Origin: CAZYTX01 sp964650485
GTDB lineage: Bacteria > RBG-13-61-14 > DATKZS01
Direction of reading: 5' to 3'
Assembly: GCA_964650485.1 (NCBI GenBank)
Contig: CAZYTX010000014.1
Location: forward strand, 9,622 to 73,621
Length of the DNA stretch: 64,000 nt
Shown: piece by piece, positions 1-9,172 of the stretch
Layout: each line of letters opens with the position of its first letter
Position numbering within the stretch: position 1 is the stretch's first letter
Position numbers and translations under genes: made by a program
The notes under the pieces: model-generated
Seen by the model: only the letters and a program-made list of their open reading frames with translations
Database searches by the model: none
What the model was told of the DNA's origin: nothing

Positions 1-258
1 CCGAGCCGCTTTTATGACCGCCTTCCCCTGCGGGTCCCGGACCTCGATGTCAAGAATGACGAACCTCTTTAAGGGGTTCCCCTCCATCCTTTGCGCCACG
101 GCGCTGCCCTTGAGCGCCTCGTTGACCCTGGCGAGCGCAAACCCCAGTATCCTCTTGTTCAAAAGCCCTTGCCTCAGCGGCAAATACAGAGAGAACATGA
201 TCAGGGCCGCGCCCGCGGCCACGATCAGTACGATACGTATGTTTCTTTTACTTGTCAT
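1..258 (-). CDS. TamB-like (AsmA-related) translocation/assembly protein, N-terminal part only
   Basis: The frame opens with ATG at 258 and runs off the left edge without a stop, giving 86 residues. It starts with a short basic stretch, then a single membrane anchor at about residues 8-26, followed by amphipathic sequence ending in VILDIEVRDPQGK. This resembles the first beta-taco strands of TamB/DUF490 proteins, which are anchored in the inner membrane and span the periplasm. It begins two bases after the stop of the TamA-like gene, so the two are surely cotranscribed, which is the usual tamA-tamB order. TamA/TamB act together in outer-membrane protein insertion or lipid transport. The assignment rests mainly on context, because only the anchor and a few strands are visible. 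Confidence 0.6.
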   Translation of the reverse strand, partial: MTSKRNIRIVLIVAAGAALIMFSLYLPLRQGLLNKRILGFALARVNEALKGSAVAQRMEGNPLKRFVILDIEVRDPQGKAVIKAAR

Positions 259-260
259 GA

Positions 261-2111
261 TCAGAAAGTGTGTCCGATATTGAAATGCACCCTTATCTTG
301 TCGAACCTCACCTGCTTTTCAACTATGGGGAAACCCAGGTCCAGCGCCAGCGGACCGATGGGTGTGTTGTATCGTATGCCCAATCCGGCGCCGTGGGCCA
401 CTTCCTGCGAGTCGTAGTCCTCCTCCTCGGGCCATATCCAGCCCGAGTCCTCGAAAACTACCCCGCTCAGGTCCTTCCATATGGGGAACCTGAGCTCAAA
501 GCTGCCCTCCCACAGCTTCACACCGCCGATGGGGTTGCCGTCCGGGTCCTCGGGACCGAGAGCGCGGCGCGAGTAACCCCTGACGCTCCCGGTGCCTCCG
601 GCGTAAAAGCGCAGGAACAGGGGGAGCCTTTCCAGCTCCCCGAGCGGATCAGCCCAGCCCAGCCTCCACTTGAGCGCGCCCACCACCGGTCCCAGTAACG
701 GGTAGTAACCCGCGGCCTCGCCTACCCACTTTACGTAGTTGAAGTCACCTCCAGCAGCACCGCCTCCGTACTCGATCATCATGCCGGCCCAGGCGCCTTC
801 GCGCGGGTTCAGGGCATCGTCAATATCGGACCACTCGATCCTTGCCGAGGGCGCGGAGAGCAGCCCTTCTCTTGCCAGGTCCTCCTCCTCCACCTCCAGC
901 ACGTCAATCACCCGGGATATAATGTTCGACTCCATCTTGTACGAGAGCTCGGCCCACAAGTAATCGTGGATAATAAAATGGTAGGTGGGCGATATGGAGA
1001 GGGCCTCGTGGGTGTAGGCCTCCTCGTGCTCCACACGCCTCTCGCCTGCAAGCTGGAGGAAGTCCCCGGACCTTCTCACGTCGGGCTGAACCAGCCTTAT
1101 CTCCTCGCGTTCCAGCAGCCGGGACCAGCGGGCGCTCACGGACAGCTCCCTGGCCCCGCCCAGGAAGTTCACGTGCCGCCACGACCCCCGCACCCTTATG
1201 CCTTCCTCGCTGCCGTAGCCCAGGCCCACCTTCACCTCCCTCTCCTTGCCCTCCTCCACCCGGATGGTAAGCCGGATCCTGCCGCGCTCTTCGTCGGCCT
1301 CCTCTATAAACCTGACCGTGCGGTACACGGGCAGCCTGGCCACCTTGCGCTGGTTTGCCAGGACCTCGCGCTTTCTGTAGCGCTGCCCGGGCTCCAGGTC
1401 TATGGCCCTTTTCACCACGTCAGCGCCCGTCTTCTCACACCCCTCCACATGGACGCTACCCAGCCTGAAGAGATCTCCCTTGGTAACACTGTAGCTAACC
1501 GTTGCAGACATGGCCTCCAGGTCAACCACCGCCCTCCTTTCAACCTCGGCCTGGAAATAGCCCTCGTTTTTGAAATACTCCAGTATCTCTGAGGCCGAAC
1601 TCTGATAGAGCTCCTTGTTAAAGGGCTCGCCCACTTCGAGCTCCACCAGGGAAGGCACCAGTTCAGGCTCCCTGCTGTGGCTTATGCCGTCCACGAACAG
1701 GACTTTTACGTGTCTTACGATCACCGGGTCGTTCTCCTGGATGCGGTATACGAGCTTCACCCCGTTCCCGTCCCTCCCGGGCAGCACTTCAGGGCCTGTA
1801 ACCGAGGCTTTGAAGTAACCCTTGCTCCGAGAAAAAGTCTCCATGCGCCTCCTGTCGTCTCCGGCCCAGAAGGGGTCGTACTCTTCACCCTTCCGCGGAG
1901 TATCGCGGTAGAAGGGCGTCTCTCTTTGCCTCATGATGGAGCGCAGATCCCTGCACGGGATCTGCTTGCACCCCTCGAGCTTTATATCGTCTATGCGTAC
2001 CGGGCCACTGTTTTCTTCCGCTGGCCCCTTGGCGTCCTCCCGGCCGGAAGAGGGAAGCGAAAGGCCGCTGGCGATACACAAGACAAGGGTTATGGCAGCA
2101 ACTCTTTTCAT
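261..2111 (-). CDS. Omp85-family outer membrane protein, TamA-like
   Basis: 616 residues. The signal peptide is about residues 1-23 (MKRVAAITLVLCIASG...). Roughly three POTRA-like repeats follow (about 37-110, 115-200 and 215-290), then a bacterial surface antigen (D15) beta-barrel to the end. Support for Omp85 comes from the loop-6 motif GGTGSVRGY in the barrel and a C-terminal phenylalanine beta-signal (FNIGHTF). Three POTRA domains rather than five, plus the TamB-like gene immediately downstream, favour TamA over BamA. A separate five-POTRA BamA lies at 45018-47321. The gene is divergent from gatC, and 2112-2270 is the shared upstream region. Confidence 0.85.
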   Translation of the reverse strand: MKRVAAITLVLCIASGLSLPSSGREDAKGPAEENSGPVRIDDIKLEGCKQIPCRDLRSIMRQRETPFYRDTPRKGEEYDPFWAGDDRRRMETFSRSKGYFKASVTGPEVLPGRDGNGVKLVYRIQENDPVIVRHVKVLFVDGISHSREPELVPSLVELEVGEPFNKELYQSSASEILEYFKNEGYFQAEVERRAVVDLEAMSATVSYSVTKGDLFRLGSVHVEGCEKTGADVVKRAIDLEPGQRYRKREVLANQRKVARLPVYRTVRFIEEADEERGRIRLTIRVEEGKEREVKVGLGYGSEEGIRVRGSWRHVNFLGGARELSVSARWSRLLEREEIRLVQPDVRRSGDFLQLAGERRVEHEEAYTHEALSISPTYHFIIHDYLWAELSYKMESNIISRVIDVLEVEEEDLAREGLLSAPSARIEWSDIDDALNPREGAWAGMMIEYGGGAAGGDFNYVKWVGEAAGYYPLLGPVVGALKWRLGWADPLGELERLPLFLRFYAGGTGSVRGYSRRALGPEDPDGNPIGGVKLWEGSFELRFPIWKDLSGVVFEDSGWIWPEEEDYDSQEVAHGAGLGIRYNTPIGPLALDLGFPIVEKQVRFDKIRVHFNIGHTF

Positions 2112-2270
2112 GACATTGCGTTATTGTAATCACCGTTTTTGTGCGCTGACAATTCTTGCTCGATCTCGGCCGGGGAATTCCTTGAAGCGCATATGCCGTT
2201 ATGATACTCTTTAGTTCCAGGCCGTTTCAGGCGCTTTTTTTATCCCGGCTGATTCTCGGGGGAGAAGAGG

Positions 2271-2558
2271 ATGAAGATAGACCGGCGGGAAGTGGAGTAC
2301 GTTGCGCATCTGGCGAGGCTGGAGCTTATGCCAGATGAGGCCGAGCGTTTCACCGAGGAGCTCGACCAGATACTCGTCTACTTCGAGAAGCTGGCGGAGC
2401 TCGACACCGGGGAGATCGAGCCCACCAGGCACGCCATACCCGCGGTCAACGTCTTCAGGGAGGATGAGACAAGGCCGTCCTACGATTCTGAAACCGCGCT
2501 CGAAAACGCGCCCGACAAGGAGGGCCCTTTCTTCAAGGTGCCAAAGATCATCGAGTAG
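2271..2558 (+). CDS. gatC: Asp-tRNA(Asn)/Glu-tRNA(Gln) amidotransferase subunit C
   Basis: 95 residues, the usual GatC length. It starts [19 protein letters not shown] and contains the family's conserved tail of an Asp-rich Arg-Pro segment ([13 protein letters not shown]) and a [10 protein letters not shown] ending. GatC wraps around the GatA/GatB interface and stabilises the amidotransferase, which converts misacylated Glu-tRNA(Gln) or Asp-tRNA(Asn) to the correct amide. A good ribosome site (GGGGGAGAAGAGG) precedes the ATG. It is first in gatC-gatA-gatB. A T-rich stretch (2234-2241) lies upstream, but no convincing promoter is seen. Confidence 0.97.
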   Translation: MKIDRREVEYVAHLARLELMPDEAERFTEELDQILVYFEKLAELDTGEIEPTRHAIPAVNVFREDETRPSYDSETALENAPDKEGPFFKVPKIIE

Positions 2559-2569
2559 TGGGGACATTC

Positions 2570-4027
2570 ATGCAAGTATACGAGCTCAGCCTGGCCGAGC
2601 TGCGCGATAAAATAATCAGCAGAGAGTTAAGCTCGGTGGAAGCCGCCAAGTCTTACCTCTCCCGAATCGAGACGCTCGAACCCAGGTTAAAGTCTTACGT
2701 AACCGTGACCTCTGAGCGTGCCATGGAGAGCGCAAAGCGGGCTGACCAGGCCGTTGCCAGGGGCGAGCGCCGGCCATTGCTCGGCGTGCCCGTGGGTATA
2801 AAGGACATATTCCTCACAAAGGGTGTCGCCACCACCTGCGGCTCGAAGATTCTCCAGGACTTCGTGCCCACCTACGACTCGACTGCAGTTGCAAGGTTGG
2901 AGCAGGCCGGCGCGGTGGTGCTGGGCAAGCTCAACATGGACGAGTTCGCCATGGGCAGCTCCACCGAGAGGAGCGCATGGGGGCCCACCAGGAACCCGTG
3001 GGACCTTGAAAGGATACCGGGCGGCAGCTCCGGCGGCAGCTCCGCCGCGGTGGCGGCGCGCGAGTGCGCGGCCGCTTTGGGCACGGACACCGGGGGGTCC
3101 ATACGCCAGCCGGCATCCTGCTGCGGGGTGGTGGGCATCAAGCCCACATACGGCAGGGTGAGCAGGTACGGGGTGATAGCGTTCGCATCCAGTCTGGACC
3201 AGGTGGGGCCGATCGCCGCGAACGTGGAGGACGCGGCCATAATGCTCGGGGTCATAGCCGGCCACGATCCCCTGGACTCGACCTCGGTGGCCGGGGAGGC
3301 CCCCGACTACCGGGCATCCCTGGGCAGGGATGTAAAGGGCATGAAGGTGGGCGTGCCCAAAGAGTACTTTGCCGCCGGCCTGGACCCGGAGGTGGACTCC
3401 TGCGTCAAGGCCGCGATAGAAGAGCTCGAATCAATGGGCGCCGAGGTCATGGAGGTAAACCTCCCCCATGCAGACTTCTGCGTGGCCTGCTACTACGTCA
3501 TCGCCCCGGCCGAGGCTTCCAGCAACCTGGCCCGCTACGACGGGGTGCGCTACGGGCTGCGGGCCGAAGAGGCAGAGGGTCTCATGGACATGTACAAGAA
3601 GACCAGGGACCAGGGGTTCGGGCCCGAGGTCAAGCGCAGGATACTGATCGGGACATATACCCTGTCTGCCGGATACTACGACGCATACTACATGAAGGCC
3701 TGCCGCGTGCGCACCCTGATAAAGCAGGACTTCGACCAGGCCTTCGAGCGCTGCGACGTGCTGGCCGCGCCCACCATGCCCACGCCGCCTTTCAGGCTGG
3801 GCGAGAAGACCGACGACCCCCTGGCAATGTACATGTCGGACGTGCTCACCCTCTCGTGCAACCTGGCCGGACTGCCGGGCATGAGCCTGCCCTGCGGGTT
3901 CACCAAGGAGGGCCTGCCGGTGGGCATGCAGCTCCTGGCAGCGAACTTCAACGAAGAGGCCATATTCAGGGTGGCGCACGCATACGAGCAGGCCACGGAT
4001 TGGCACAGGAAGAAGCCGTCAATATAA
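2570..4027 (+). CDS. gatA: Asp-tRNA(Asn)/Glu-tRNA(Gln) amidotransferase subunit A
   Basis: 485 residues from the ATG at 2570. A GTG at 2558 is in frame, but the ATG has GGGGA at 2560-2564 at good spacing, and its product ([14 protein letters not shown]) matches the normal GatA start. This is the amidase-signature subunit that releases ammonia from glutamine. The Ser-cisSer-Lys machinery is visible: Lys in VGIKDIF, the glycine/serine-rich [13 protein letters not shown] segment and the nucleophile region [13 protein letters not shown]. The ammonia is channelled to GatB. The stop overlaps the gatB start in TAATG. Confidence 0.98.
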   Translation: MQVYELSLAELRDKIISRELSSVEAAKSYLSRIETLEPRLKSYVTVTSERAMESAKRADQAVARGERRPLLGVPVGIKDIFLTKGVATTCGSKILQDFVPTYDSTAVARLEQAGAVVLGKLNMDEFAMGSSTERSAWGPTRNPWDLERIPGGSSGGSSAAVAARECAAALGTDTGGSIRQPASCCGVVGIKPTYGRVSRYGVIAFASSLDQVGPIAANVEDAAIMLGVIAGHDPLDSTSVAGEAPDYRASLGRDVKGMKVGVPKEYFAAGLDPEVDSCVKAAIEELESMGAEVMEVNLPHADFCVACYYVIAPAEASSNLARYDGVRYGLRAEEAEGLMDMYKKTRDQGFGPEVKRRILIGTYTLSAGYYDAYYMKACRVRTLIKQDFDQAFERCDVLAAPTMPTPPFRLGEKTDDPLAMYMSDVLTLSCNLAGLPGMSLPCGFTKEGLPVGMQLLAANFNEEAIFRVAHAYEQATDWHRKKPSI

Positions 4028-5478
4028 TGGATGACATGGACTACGAAGCGGTCATAGGACTCGAGGTGCACGCGCAGCTTTTGACCGAGACCAAGATATT
4101 CTGCGACTGCTCCACCGCGTTCGGGGCAGAGCCCAACACCCACGTGTGCCCGGTGTGCCTTGGCCTTCCCGGGGTGTTGCCGGTCCTGAACCGGCGGGCG
4201 GTGGAGATGGCCCTGAAGACGGCGCTGGCGCTTAACCTGGATATAAAAGACACCAGCATCTGGGAGCGGAAGAACTACTTCTACCCCGACCTTCCCAAGG
4301 GCTACCAGATATCCATGTACGCGTATCCATTGGCCGAGCACGGCTGGCTGGACATAAAGACCGACGGGGAGGAGCACCACATCGGCATCACCCGGCTGCA
4401 CATGGAGGAGGACGCCGGCAAGCTGGTGCACTCCGAGGATGCGTTCGCGCATGCGCGGGCAAGCTTCGTGGACTTCAACCGTAGCGGGGTGCCCCTGATG
4501 GAGATAGTGTCCGAGCCCGACATCCGCACCCCTGAGCAGGCAGGCGCCTATCTCCGCTCTCTCCGGGATATCCTCGTATACCTGGAGGTGTCAAACGGCA
4601 ACATGGAGGAGGGGTCATTGCGCTGCGACGCCAACGTGAGCGTGCGCCAGAAGGGGGGCGAGTACGGCACCCGCACCGAGCTCAAGAACATGAACTCTTT
4701 CAGGAACGTGGAGCGGGCCCTTGAGTACGAGATCAGCCGTCAGAAGAGGGTCCTGGACTCGGGCAAACATGTGGTGCAGGAGACCAGGCTGTGGGACGAC
4801 AAGGCCAGCAAGACCGTGTCAATGCGCGGCAAGGAGGAGTCCCACGACTACCGCTACTTCCCTGACCCCGACCTGCTCCCCTTGAAGGTGGACCCCGAGT
4901 GGGTGGAATCCATAAAGAAAACCCTGCCCGAGCTGCCCGTGGAAAAGCGCAGGCGTCTCCAGGAGAACTACGGCATACCAGACTACGACGCCTCAGTGTT
5001 GGTCTCGGACAGGGGCCTGGCGGATTACTACGAGAAGACCGTGGCCCGGGACGCCGATGCCAAGAAGGCATCCAACTGGATCATGGCCGAGCTCATGCGC
5101 GAGCTCAAGGAGGATGAGCGACCGGTCTCCGAGTGCCCGGTGACGCCCGAGGGCCTGGCGGAGCTTATCAAGATGGTGGACTCTGGAGAGATCACCGGAA
5201 AGATCGCAAAGTCCGTGTTCAAAAATATGTACGAGTCCGGCAAGGGTCCCAGGGAGATAGTGGATGAACAAGGTCTCGCGCCGATGGCCGACCAATCCGA
5301 GATCGAAAAGCTTGCCAGGCAGGCAATAGACGAGAACCCCAAGCAGGTGCAATCTTACAAAAAGGGAAAGACCAAGGTGATAGGATTCTTCGTGGGACAG
5401 GTGATGAAGGCCACCAAAGGAATGGCTGACCCCAAGGCCGTGAACCGGATCGTAAAAGAGATGCTCGACCGGGAATGA
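4027..5478 (+). CDS. gatB: Asp-tRNA(Asn)/Glu-tRNA(Gln) amidotransferase subunit B
   Basis: 483 residues starting [18 protein letters not shown]. The frame is open far upstream into gatA, but the ATG at 4027 overlaps the gatA stop by one base and gives the canonical GatB start. The kinase-like GatB domain carries cysteine pairs FCDC and CPVCLGLPG early on (structural zinc), EIVSEPDIRTPEQA and LRCDANVSV motifs in the catalytic cradle, and a C-terminal helical/YqeY domain (about 330-483) for tRNA recognition. GatB activates the misacylated tRNA with ATP and transfers the ammonia from GatA. It is the last gene of the operon. Confidence 0.98.
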   Translation: MDDMDYEAVIGLEVHAQLLTETKIFCDCSTAFGAEPNTHVCPVCLGLPGVLPVLNRRAVEMALKTALALNLDIKDTSIWERKNYFYPDLPKGYQISMYAYPLAEHGWLDIKTDGEEHHIGITRLHMEEDAGKLVHSEDAFAHARASFVDFNRSGVPLMEIVSEPDIRTPEQAGAYLRSLRDILVYLEVSNGNMEEGSLRCDANVSVRQKGGEYGTRTELKNMNSFRNVERALEYEISRQKRVLDSGKHVVQETRLWDDKASKTVSMRGKEESHDYRYFPDPDLLPLKVDPEWVESIKKTLPELPVEKRRRLQENYGIPDYDASVLVSDRGLADYYEKTVARDADAKKASNWIMAELMRELKEDERPVSECPVTPEGLAELIKMVDSGEITGKIAKSVFKNMYESGKGPREIVDEQGLAPMADQSEIEKLARQAIDENPKQVQSYKKGKTKVIGFFVGQVMKATKGMADPKAVNRIVKEMLDRE

Positions 5479-5507
5479 TGTGTATGAGCAAAGAAACGGG
5501 GGCGGAT

Positions 5508-5538
5508 TTGAGCCAAGAGCAATATGATGATATATAAT
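5508..5538 (+). promoter_or_regulatory. weak sigma-70 promoter candidate upstream of the PilO-like gene
   Basis: TATAAT at 5533-5538 is a perfect -10 element. The best -35 is TTGAGC at 5508-5513 with a long 19-base spacer. It lies in the 118-base gap after gatB and would give a leader of about 50 bases. Confidence 0.3.
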
Positions 5539-5596
5539 CCTGTAAGTGCAGATCAATTGATTCGGGACGATAATTGCCGCTGGAAAGGGGTGAGCA

Positions 5597-6388
5597 ATGG
5601 TTGATTGGGACGAGGTATTCGAAGACATAGACTGGAAGAGGGGAATAGTCTACCTTGTAGCCGGGCTGGTGGTGATCGGGGCGGTGGTGTTCGTGCTCCT
5701 TGACTGGCACCGGGCAAACGCTTTGGAGGAGCAGTTGAACCACGACCTGGAGCAGGCCAGGAATTTCCATGAGACCTGGTCGCCGCCGGGACAGGGTGAG
5801 CTCCGGGAGCTGGAACAGGAAAAGCTGCAGTGGGTATCGAGGATCGAGCAGGCCCCGGTCAAGCTGCCCAGGGAACTTTTTCCCGAGGAGTACGAGTCCG
5901 AGCTTAGAAGGCTTGCCAGCCGCTACAACGTGGATATAAAGAGGCTCTCGGTGCAGGATGAAACCACCGAGGGGTACGCGCTGGTGTTGCCGGTGGAGAT
6001 CGTTTTTTCAAGCGGGGACCTGGACAATGCGGCCAGCTTCCTCTCTGCCATACACAGGATGGACGAGCCCCTGGCTGTGAAGAGTCAGCCGCTCCGGCTG
6101 GGCGGGACCATGAGCGTGACCGTCGAGTTCTACGGGTTTGACGAGGAGGGCTGGGAGGACGTGAATACCTGCGACGTAAAAAGCACCATCCCGGATTTGG
6201 GCTACCGCGACATTGACAAGGTCTTCATATTCAAGAGTCGGCTCCAGGATCTCAAGTCCAATGTGGACCAGGAAGCGGCCACACTCGCGGACACCAAGAA
6301 GAAGTTCACACAGGCGTGCGAGCTGCAGACGGAAGTCGACCGGCTGCGCACAGAGTATGAGATAATACAAGAGAACATCGAGGAGTAA
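5597..6388 (+). CDS. PilO-like bitopic inner membrane protein, orphan
   Basis: 263 residues. A short acidic cytoplasmic start (MVDWDEVFEDIDWKRG) is followed by one membrane helix at about 16-36, a coiled-coil stretch at about 42-90 (ANALEEQLNHDLEQARN...) and a compact alpha/beta region at about 95-195 with the PilO-like pattern (ELRRLASRYNVDIKRLS, then a construct around LDNAASFLSAIHRM). A second coiled coil ends the protein. PilO and GspM share this topology and organise the pilus or secretion alignment complex. No pilM, pilN, pilP or pilQ lies nearby, so a type IV pilus role is not established. Ribosome site GGAAAGGGGTGAG precedes the ATG. Confidence is good for topology and modest for family. 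Confidence 0.5.
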   Translation: MVDWDEVFEDIDWKRGIVYLVAGLVVIGAVVFVLLDWHRANALEEQLNHDLEQARNFHETWSPPGQGELRELEQEKLQWVSRIEQAPVKLPRELFPEEYESELRRLASRYNVDIKRLSVQDETTEGYALVLPVEIVFSSGDLDNAASFLSAIHRMDEPLAVKSQPLRLGGTMSVTVEFYGFDEEGWEDVNTCDVKSTIPDLGYRDIDKVFIFKSRLQDLKSNVDQEAATLADTKKKFTQACELQTEVDRLRTEYEIIQENIEE

Positions 6389-6451
6389 AGGCTCTCGCAT
6401 CCTTGACACCCGGCCTCAATCTTGAAGCCATGCCCGTGTAAAATCCCGCTA

Positions 6452-7453
6452 ATGACCTACGTAATCCATGGATGGGTACACAACCCGGGAGCGCATTGCG
6501 CCTCCACGGCGCTCTCTGATGTCATGAGCTTTTACGGGCATGAAATGGACGAGCCCATGTGCTTCGGGCTGGGCTGCGGCCTCGGATTCGCCTACTTCCA
6601 AAGCCGGAACATGAGCCCCACCTGCATGACCGCAACCAGGAGCAGGATGCTCGAGCCCCGCTTTTTCCAGAACATGGAACAACACTTCAATTGGATCACC
6701 GACCCGGACCCTGAACACTCTCTCCAGACCGCAAAGGATCACATAAGCCAAAACCGGCCCCTGCTACTCCGGGCGGACATAGCACACCTCCACTACTACA
6801 ACACCAATACCCGCTTCCCCCCTCACGTGATCGCCATGTGGGGGTTTGATGACAAGCAGGAGACGGCCATGATAGCGGACACCGGCTGGCAGGGCCTGCA
6901 AAAAATACCTTACCGCGACTTCAAGCTCGCACGCTACAGCGGCAACGCCTATATCCAGAACAAGGGCGACCACTTCCCAGTGGTCCTGGACGACAAATTG
7001 CCGGACATCACCTCGGCCGCGCGCAAGGCCCTGCTGGCACAGGCAAAAGACCTCGCAGGACTGGAGAGCGAGATGCCGGCGGTGTTCGGGTTCGAAGGAA
7101 TGGAGAGGGCTTACAAACACATGCCCGGGTGGGCAGAGGCCCGGGACTGGAAGTGGTGCGCCCGCTGGTTCTACCAGGTCATCGAAAGGAGGGGCACCGG
7201 CGGAGGGGCCTTCCGGCTGCTCTATGCCAGGTTCCTGGAAGAGCTCGCCGGGCTGGACCCGGCATTCGAAAAGACAGCGCCCGCGGGCGAGATGTATGAG
7301 ATAGCCGGGCAGTGGACAGCGCTCTCCGAGGCGCTGAAAGAGATAAGCGAACAAGAGGAGCCAAGGGGGTTCGACGAGACCTCGGCCATGCTCGAAAAGA
7401 TAAAGCACCGCGAGGAGCGCTTCTTCCAAAGGGTCTTGCAAGAGCTGTCATAG
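6452..7453 (+). CDS. BtrH-like protein (BtrH_N plus DUF4872 type)
   Basis: 333 residues from the ATG at 6452. An in-frame TTG at 6422 would add ten residues. The N-terminal half has the BtrH_N signature: HCASTALSDVMSFYG carrying the presumed nucleophilic Cys, then MCFGLGCGLGFAYF, and later the FPPHVIAMWGFDD segment supplying the histidine of a papain-like fold. The C-terminal half (about 180-333) is helical, as in DUF4872. BtrH transfers an acyl group from an acyl carrier protein in butirosin biosynthesis; relatives are found in peptide and lipid pathways. No carrier protein or biosynthetic cluster is adjacent, so the substrate is unknown. Cysteine, histidine and aspartate are all present, so it is probably active. 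Confidence 0.7.
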   Translation: MTYVIHGWVHNPGAHCASTALSDVMSFYGHEMDEPMCFGLGCGLGFAYFQSRNMSPTCMTATRSRMLEPRFFQNMEQHFNWITDPDPEHSLQTAKDHISQNRPLLLRADIAHLHYYNTNTRFPPHVIAMWGFDDKQETAMIADTGWQGLQKIPYRDFKLARYSGNAYIQNKGDHFPVVLDDKLPDITSAARKALLAQAKDLAGLESEMPAVFGFEGMERAYKHMPGWAEARDWKWCARWFYQVIERRGTGGGAFRLLYARFLEELAGLDPAFEKTAPAGEMYEIAGQWTALSEALKEISEQEEPRGFDETSAMLEKIKHREERFFQRVLQELS

Positions 7454-7520
7454 GCGGGTCGTCCAGAGGCAGACAAGACCGCGTAACAATACCATCAATT
7501 ACCACCACTATGATGAAGCA

Positions 7521-7536
7521 TTACTTAACTTAGTAA
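7521..7536. promoter_or_regulatory. candidate operator palindrome upstream of the SDR gene
   Basis: TTACTTAACTTAGTAA has perfect TTACT/AGTAA arms around a six-base centre. It sits in the 180-base gap before the short-chain dehydrogenase gene, where a regulator site would be expected. The TetR protein encoded at 17994-18620 is one possible reader, but nothing in the sequence proves the link. Confidence 0.25.
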
Positions 7537-7633
7537 GGGTGTATGTAATGAATTTATAACCGATCGAGCTGTCTTTGCACTGGAATCATATACGTGCTAA
7601 ACAATGGCCTTGACCTGGCAAGGGGCTTTGAAA

Positions 7634-8392
7634 ATGCATGATCTCGAGGGAGTACGGGCCCTGGTGACCGGCGCCGGCCGGGGCATCGGCCGGGCCATAG
7701 CCTTTAGGCTCTCGGACAAGGGCTGCAAGGTGGCCGTTTCCGACCTGCTGGCGGACAACGCGAATGAGACAGCGGAGGGCATAGCGGACAAGGGCGGGCA
7801 GGCGGTTGCCATCAGCGCGGACGTGTCAAAGCAGGCGGACGTGGAGCGCATGGTCAAGGAGGCCGCGTCATGCCTTTCCGGTCTTGACGTGCTGGTGAAC
7901 AACGCGGGCGTCTCAACAGCGGGCTTTATCGAGTCGGTCACTGACGATGATATCGAGCGGGTGCTCTCCGTGAACCTGGTGGGGGTGCTTCGCGTCACCA
8001 GGGCCGCGGCCCCGCTTCTCAAGGCCAGTGGCCGGGGCAGGATCATCAACGTATCCTCGGTCGAGGGCATACGCGGCTCCGGGCTTGTGCCGGTGTACAG
8101 CTCGACAAAGGCCGGGGTGCTGGGGCTCACCCGGTCGAACGCGATCGAGCTGGCACGCTTCGGCGTGACCGTGAACGCGGTGTGCCCGGGACCCATCCAG
8201 ACCCACATGCTGGCGCCCATGCTGGCGGACGAGAAGTTCAAGGAGAAATGTATAAGGGGCGTGCCCATGAGGAGGCTGGGTGTTCCTGAAGACGTTGCCG
8301 GCGCGGTGTGCTTCTTCGCATCCCTTGAGTCTTCTTTTATCACCGGGCAGCACCTGGTCATTGACGGGGGCATGACGGTGAAGGCGCTGTAA
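7634..8392 (+). CDS. short-chain dehydrogenase/reductase, FabG-like
   Basis: 252 residues. The start at 7634 is preferred over the in-frame ATG at 7604 because AAGGGG precedes it at good distance. Classical SDR features are in order: cofactor motif TGAGRGIG (12-19), NNAG in the central sheet, the catalytic serine in INVSSVEG, and YSSTKAG supplying the YxxxK pair. The C-terminus HLVIDGGMTV is typical of 3-oxoacyl reductases. Basic residues after the glycine motif hint at NADP(H), but this is not decisive. Substrate is unknown; a beta-ketoacyl or 3-hydroxyacyl-CoA step would fit the nearby acyl-CoA dehydrogenases. A decayed copy of its 3' end lies at 9050-9172. Confidence 0.9.
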   Translation: MHDLEGVRALVTGAGRGIGRAIAFRLSDKGCKVAVSDLLADNANETAEGIADKGGQAVAISADVSKQADVERMVKEAASCLSGLDVLVNNAGVSTAGFIESVTDDDIERVLSVNLVGVLRVTRAAAPLLKASGRGRIINVSSVEGIRGSGLVPVYSSTKAGVLGLTRSNAIELARFGVTVNAVCPGPIQTHMLAPMLADEKFKEKCIRGVPMRRLGVPEDVAGAVCFFASLESSFITGQHLVIDGGMTVKAL

Positions 8393-8436
8393 AATAATTA
8401 CATGCTACTATCTATGTAAAAACCAGAGGAGAATGG

Positions 8437-8670
8437 ATGATGGAAGAGCTAAAACGGATTACACTGGACCCCGAGATCATGGGTGGCAAGCCCTGCATCC
8501 GCGGCCTCCGGATTACGGTGGGAACGATTGTCGGCTTGATGGGCGCTGGTCGCTCAGTCCAGGAGATTTTGGAAGCTTATCCTTACCTGGAGGAGGCTGA
8601 CATCAAGCAAGCCTTGGCTTATGCAGCCTGGCGCTCGGAGGAGGCGGAAGTTAAACTGGCCGGCCCATGA
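8437..8670 (+). CDS. DUF433 antitoxin
   Basis: 77 residues. It matches DUF433: RITLDPEIMGGKPCIRGLRITV at the start, then a helix-turn-helix-like segment (GRSVQEILEAYPYLEEADIKQALAYAAWR). DUF433 proteins are antitoxins that bind a PIN-like partner and usually autoregulate. A GAGGAG ribosome site precedes the ATG. The stop overlaps the next start in ATGA, so the two products are translationally coupled, as is normal for such pairs. The pair sits between an SDR gene and a decayed SDR tail and may have been inserted there. Confidence 0.9.
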   Translation: MMEELKRITLDPEIMGGKPCIRGLRITVGTIVGLMGAGRSVQEILEAYPYLEEADIKQALAYAAWRSEEAEVKLAGP

Positions 8671-9035
8671 AAATCCTTGTTGATATGAACCTCTCGCCGC
8701 AATGGAGAGCAGTGCTGGAAAAGCATGAGTTTACCTGTCGGCACTGGTCCGAGGTGGGAAAGCCCGACGCCTCGGATAAAGAGATTATGCAATGGGCCCT
8801 GAAAAACGGATACGCCCTCTTTACGCATGACCTGGACTTCGGAGCCATTCTTGCCGCCACGCAAGCTTCAGGACCCAGTGTCATCCAGGTGCGCGCTCCG
8901 GATGTCTTGCCTTCAGCTATTGAGTCCGTCGTTGTTCGCATTTTTCAAGAGTTCTCGAGAGAAATTGAGATAGGAGCGTTGATCTCGGTGGACAGCGCCC
9001 TGTCGAGAGTGCGGATTCTGCCCTTGAAAAGATAA
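8667..9035 (+). CDS. DUF5615 PIN-like toxin
   Basis: 122 residues. MKILVDMNLSP with an acidic residue at D6 and the THDLDFG motif (D55, D57) are the hallmarks of the DUF5615/Mut7-C PIN-like nuclease fold. These residues normally bind the metal for RNA cleavage. The start overlaps the antitoxin stop by four bases. Length and motifs are complete, so the toxin appears intact. RNA target is unknown. Confidence 0.88.
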   Translation: MKILVDMNLSPQWRAVLEKHEFTCRHWSEVGKPDASDKEIMQWALKNGYALFTHDLDFGAILAATQASGPSVIQVRAPDVLPSAIESVVVRIFQEFSREIEIGALISVDSALSRVRILPLKR

Positions 9036-9049
9036 AAGGGTAATTTTGC

Positions 9050-9172
9050 CGGGAGAATCGGGCCGTTCAATAAAAGGTCCGGAGTGGCGGACTTCCTGCC
9101 CTCCGAGGAAGACTCGTACATCATCGGCGATGTGCTGGTGATTGACGGAGCATGACGGTGAAGGCGCTTTAA
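9050..9172 (+). pseudogene. 3' remnant of a second SDR gene
   Basis: In one frame this reads VADFLPSEEDSYIIGDVLVIDG, the standard end of an SDR. A one-base loss then shifts the frame, and the final bases (ATGACGGTGAAGGCGCT) repeat almost exactly the last bases of the intact SDR gene at 8375-8392. No start or upstream SDR sequence is present. It is either a decayed tandem copy or the product of recombination around the toxin-antitoxin insertion. Confidence 0.7.

Noticed and set aside
3064..4026. Long upstream extension of the gatB reading frame
   Set aside because: It lies inside gatA in another frame and its translation is low-complexity Arg/Gly; the ATG at 4027 overlaps the gatA stop and gives the normal GatB start.
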